The notes under the pieces were generated by a model. The model was given only the letters and a program-made list of their open reading frames with translations, did not search any database and had not been told where the DNA came from. 64,000 nt of DNA from Moringa oleifera (lineage: Eukaryota; Streptophyta; Magnoliopsida; Brassicales; Moringaceae). Every line of letters starts with the position of its first letter. Position 1 is the first letter of the stretch. The translations under genes and the position numbers were made by a program. The stretch spans positions 3,301,001-3,365,000 of the forward strand of contig JAJFZO010000579.1 of NCBI GenBank assembly GCA_021397835.1, given 5' to 3'. Positions 59,424 to 64,000 of this stretch are shown in pieces.

Positions 59424-62400
59424 TGTCTTAAATGGCAAATGGATTTAACTTGATTTTTTATATCTGGAGACAATAGCAATCTATCACTTGTTTATGGAGA
59501 GACAGCTGTTGTAGAGAAAGGTTATGTGAATAGAAGAGTCTGCCGGTGGGGAATTTTGCGATAGCGGACACCAAGCTTAACCCAACAATTTTTTTTGCAT
59601 ATTGAATGTTTAGGGAGTCGTTATTGCTGACAAAGTTGTTCATCAATAATTAATTATTATTTCTTTCATAATGGTCCCTTAAACTTTTCATGTGCTTATT
59701 CAATAATTTAATTACAAACCCAGCTACGAAATGTGTATTCAATTTAAAAATCTGATTGCTTTGTGGACATTCCAAGTAGGATGTTGGATTCAAATCCTAG
59801 TGGGTTGGACTGGAATTTAAGTTTATGGTTCATGTTCTAATTACTGAGTAATTGGCTTCCCACCTTCTTGTCTCTGTTTTCATGGTGTCAAATTAAGCCA
59901 TTATTAGGTTTTCTCTTTTAGTGGACTCTTGAGCGGCAGCCTCTTCCACATGAATATCACTTCCCTGTAATTTTTTAGCATCATTTTTGTTCAAAGCACT
60001 TGCTTTCTAGTGCTTTCAATTCCCATATTTTTAAACAATATTTTAGGATGTCAATATTTATTTAATAAGTTAATTATGGGCAGTGGTCAAATAAGCTTTT
60101 TTTTTTTTAAAAAATATTTTTGTCATTGACCTTTTAATTAATTAAATAAATTTCAAAATTTTATTAATTTTATAATTTATTTTTCTTGCAGACTATTTTT
60201 AAAGAAAACTACTACCAAAATCCATTAAAACAAGATAAGAACAAATGAAGATTTCTAATTTGTGATAATAAGGAGGATTTTTTTTTGCTATCGTTGGTCC
60301 AAATAAGAAAACAAATACTGAAAAGTGTCTTGATTCGATCTTGAGAAACTTATAATTCACTCGATCTAATTTGGGCACTTGAGGAACTTATAATTCACTC
60401 GGTCTAATTTGGGCACGTTCCTCTGTAAAATCACGTCAAATCATAAAATTAAAGGATTAGGGTGAATATGAGAATGAATTGCAAGAGGCACACTGTGAAT
60501 GCCAGAACGCTAGCAACAGAGAAAATGTAAAGTTATCACACTTGAAAGTCAACAACCTAAAGTGACAGAAAAATTAAGGAAACGACTTGCAAGGAATTTG
60601 GCATTTCACTGTCAATACGAGACTAAGTCGTGTTCATAACCCAAAGATAAGAATATCGTTCGAACAATATATTAATACACCTATATGTATATTTTGGAAA
60701 CAATCTAACCATATTTTTCACCAGCAAAGACCTTATTCTCACAAAGAACTAATTTGATCGTCGGAAGGTATTCCAGTCGCCTAAAGACAACCCTTTGGCC
60801 GTGCCTCTATTTTGGAGATTCCATACTAAAACATCTATATTTCAAACTCATTCGAAGATTTCACCTCCATGTGTCAACATCAGGCTACTGGACATTTTTT
60901 GGTAACATCATTTAACATCGTCTGTGAGAATTTACAACGAAAAGTCATCACTCTTTATCGATCATTACTAGTACTCTCGTCAAACATGCCTCCCAACTCG
61001 CGATCATCCAGCCAAATGGCTGATAACTAAGACCTCAATTTCGCCTCGGCTACCCACTCGACTGCGCAAGTTAGTCAGCTTGTCTTACCACCAGTCAGGA
61101 CGTGAGTAACCACGATATCTTTTCCTTTACCAGCTATGGCTGTAGTCACCACCACATTGCGTCCATCGCATGCTGCCATAATGACAACAATTTTCCTACG
61201 TTGGTATGTTTGTTGGAATGTTTCGTTAGGCTACCCTACCAATACCTATGATGTCACCAGATGGTCACCTCCCTGCTATTTTAACATTTCCACCTATAGG
61301 TCCTTCTAACTTCAAATCATTTCCTTAAACAGATGCGTTGATAACCTTAAGCCAACACATGACTCAAATAACCAACAAACTGAATGTATTAATGCATCAA
61401 CAAGTATCACAAGAAGGACAACACCACCCCCAACTGTTAGTCTATCAGCCCCTTGTTTAGATGCCATATGAAGCAATCATAACGCAGTGCAAAACCACTA
61501 CAAAGTGAAAGATAGGGCCAAGAAGGAAGACTCTATCAAGCAAATGAAAGAGAAAAAAGTGGTGGATGAATGCTCTTATACATCTCGACACTCGAGAGAG
61601 GGTAAGATGGGCGAACTTAAAAAACAACTGCAATTTCTCATCGATGCCCAGATGCAGAGAAATGACCTTCATGACGTAGAATACTAGTAAGCGACAGGAT
61701 GTCCGTTGGCAGCAGAAATTCTTATCGAACTTGTGCCATACACATTTAAGCCGTTCCAAATAAACAATTTTGTCAGTCTCGTAAATTCGCGAGACCACAT
61801 CGAACAGTTTGTGATAATGGCAAACCTTTAAGAGTTGTTGGACGCCATGAAATGTAAAGCATTCCCAACCTTGTTGGTGAAGGCAACTAGATGATGGTAT
61901 AACTCCTTTCCCATCAGTTCTATTAACTGGTTTGATTCCCTTAGATAACTGTTCCTATGACGCTTTGCCAGCAACATGATCAAGAAACAAGAAACATCTA
62001 AACTATTTTGAGTTAGACAACAACCAAGAGAACTGCTATGAGACTATATAAAGAGGTTCACTGTAACCAGCTTAGAGGTGAATGCCTTAGATCAGTTGGT
62101 AGTAGTCTCAGCAGCCAAGGAGGGAATCCTAAAAGGAACCTTCCATAATGAACTCAGTAGAGAAATGCTAAACAACTTAGAAGAATTGCTTTTGAAAGCG
62201 AAAAGGTACATCAATGAAAAGGAGGAAAATAGAAGAAAGGTTAAGATCTAGCAACAGATACTACATATTGCAAAAGCTAAGGTAAGAGAGACGAAGAATG
62301 CCCTTGTTTCTCCTAGGAAAGTCAAAGAAGGGAGAAAGGAGAAAAGGGACAAAGATTCTCAAGGGAGGAGCCCACAAGGAAATTGTAGGAATAATGATGA

Positions 62401-64000
62401 CGAACAAAAGTACACCCCTTTTATAGCCTCAAGGGGGCATATCCTCATGCAAATAGAAAATGACCCCCAAGTGAGGTGGCCAAAGCGCATATAATCAAAC
62501 TAAAAAAAAGAAGAAATCGTAATAAATAGTGCCACTTCCACCTAGACCATGGATATGATACAGAGTAGTGCTGACTGTTAAAAGAAGAGACAGAAACGTT
62601 AATATGAAAAAGGGCAACTTTTGAGGTATGTCATAAACCCAAAAAGAGGAGCCCTCGGCCAATGTAAAAGAGGAGACAAAGGGACAGATAAAAGGAAGAA
62701 CTCCCAGCTTGCCAGCAACAACACGTACATGTTGTCAATGATGAGGATATCAAAGATATTAACCTAATCGTTAGCGAATTAAGCATAAATATGGTAGTCA
62801 GGCAACTAGCATAAAGAGAAAAAACTTTGTCGGGAAGAAAAGCCTAGCGAGAAAAAGAAAAGAATGCTATGAGGTTAAAAAAATGACCTCAAACAATGAA
62901 TGTTGTAAGTTTTTCTGGAGGGAGTTATCACCTTGCATTAGGATCCATTATTGGTCCCCATAAGAAAGACTAACAAAAATGTAAAATGCATTTTGGTTGA
63001 TAATGAAAGTTCAACAGATATTCTATATTACCAAGCCTTCAAAAGGATGGGATTGATTAAGAAAGTTTGAGACCCTTCTACACTCCACTAACAACCTTTG
63101 GAGGCGGATGTGCCCGTAAAAGGAGTAATCACTCTACCAGTCACTGGTGGAACGACACTAACCTAAAAAACTATAATGATTAATTTTATGGTGGTAAAGA
63201 CACCATTCAAACATAATGCCATAATTGGACGACTGTATTTGAATGCCCTATTAGCTGTTACATCCTCATATGACTTGGCAATGAAATTTTGCACTTTGAG
63301 ATAGTTACAGTGAAGGGAGACCAGTAGAGTGCACATCAATGTTACTTGACTTTTTTAAAAGACAAGCCTCAAATGACGTGTCAGATTACTCTGGACCATC
63401 GAGATAAAAAGTTCTTAACTCAAGTTAAGACTATAAAGTAACTCGAAAAGGTTCTGATTAGAGAAAAATCTAACCAAATAACCAAGATCGACACAAAGCT
63501 CAAAAGGAAAAAACGAGATCACCTGGAAAATTTTTTAAAAGCTAATGTTGATGGTTTGGCATGGATAGCAATGGACATACCAGGGATTGACCCTAATGTA
63601 ACTGTCCATAACTTGAGTGCTAACCCTGCTGTTAAAACTATTTGACAAAAGAATAAAACTTTCTCTAGAGAAATTTGAAAAGATAAGAGCAAGATGCTAG
63701 AAAAAAACTTAAATTTCCAAAAAACACTTATCAATCGAGGGTCGTTTCATGTAACATACAGAAAATAATGATGATAATTTTGGGAATAATTAAAAAAAGG
63801 AGATGAGGCTCCCATTACAGATGAGCCTCGGAATGTTACGGACAACATCAAAGTATGCATTGCGAATCCCCCAAGAGGTCTGCATTATGGACTGCATTGG
63901 AGCCTATGGACTCTAACGAGTGTTAGCACTGTGGACTTTAATGCAGTTAGCATCCTCGAGGTCTGCACTTGCGGACAACGATAAAGTTTATACTTGCGAA
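59424..64000 (+). repeat. Large direct duplication, unit 2 (runs off the window)
   Basis: Copy of 54389-59423 in the same orientation. It starts just after a T run at 59411-59424 and includes the non-LTR leader (59424-60325) and the second LTR element. Its right end is outside the window. Confidence 0.9.
60326..64000 (+). mobile_element. Decayed Ty3/gypsy-type LTR element, copy 2 (partial)
   Basis: The 5' LTR is 60326-60910, followed by TTTAACATCGTCTGTGAGAA. The gag starts at about 60985 with the same early stop as copy 1. It keeps about 520 bp after the gag body (about 62350-62880) that copy 1 lost, including the low-grade charged region before the protease. The protease relic (near 63005) and the linker toward reverse transcriptase (63300-63640) follow, then the non-coding 3' part. 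The 3' LTR is not reached. Confidence 0.8.

Overview
This is plant nuclear DNA, most likely from a dicot. It is AT-rich, with GT-AG introns, plant-specific gene families (DUF630/632, lectin receptor kinases, a RHN1-type Rab5, IST1-like) and typical plant transposons. All exon structures below were joined by eye from splice signals and reading phase. The species cannot be named from the sequence.

Layout. 1-4.0 kb: a decayed Rab5-type GTPase copy followed by an intact RHN1-like Rab5 gene (+). 4.8-21 kb: three intact genes on the minus strand: a DUF630/DUF632 protein, a METTL22-like methyltransferase and an IST1-like ESCRT regulator. 21.3-24.5 kb: AT-rich spacer. 24.5-33.2 kb: a complete Mutator-like element (MULE) with a 9-bp target-site duplication. 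It carries two convergent intact genes, a DUF1985/Ulp1-type protease (+) and a MuDR-type transposase (-). 33.2-37 kb: AT-rich spacer. 37.2-41.1 kb: the C-type lectin receptor-like kinase gene (-), whose kinase domain lacks the DFG aspartate. 42.2-45.8 kb: a CACTA element with palindromic subterminal repeats and a decayed Ulp1-like gene. 46.2-49.9 kb: a decayed Copia element without reverse transcriptase, containing a small foldback element. 50.6-54.1 kb: a G-type lectin S-receptor-like kinase gene (-) with two frameshifts. 54.4-64 kb: a direct duplication of about 5 kb containing decayed gag/protease-only LTR elements of Ty3/gypsy type.

Host genes act in membrane traffic (Rab5, IST1-like), protein methylation (METTL22-like) and surface signalling (two lectin kinases). 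From memory, the C-type lectin kinase, an IST1-like gene and a DUF630/632 gene are also close neighbours in Arabidopsis (At1g52310-At1g52320). If so, this is an old gene block stretched apart here by transposons.

The most unusual object is the MULE. It holds four arrays of a TCGTACC motif (32 exact copies counted by eye, plus variants). The left two read TCGTACC and the right two read its reverse complement, so the motif always reads TCGTACC on the sense strand of the nearest element gene. Two arrays lie in similarly placed 5'-UTR introns of about 465 bp, one in each gene, next to the splice acceptor. The CACTA element independently carries Ulp1-like protease exons.
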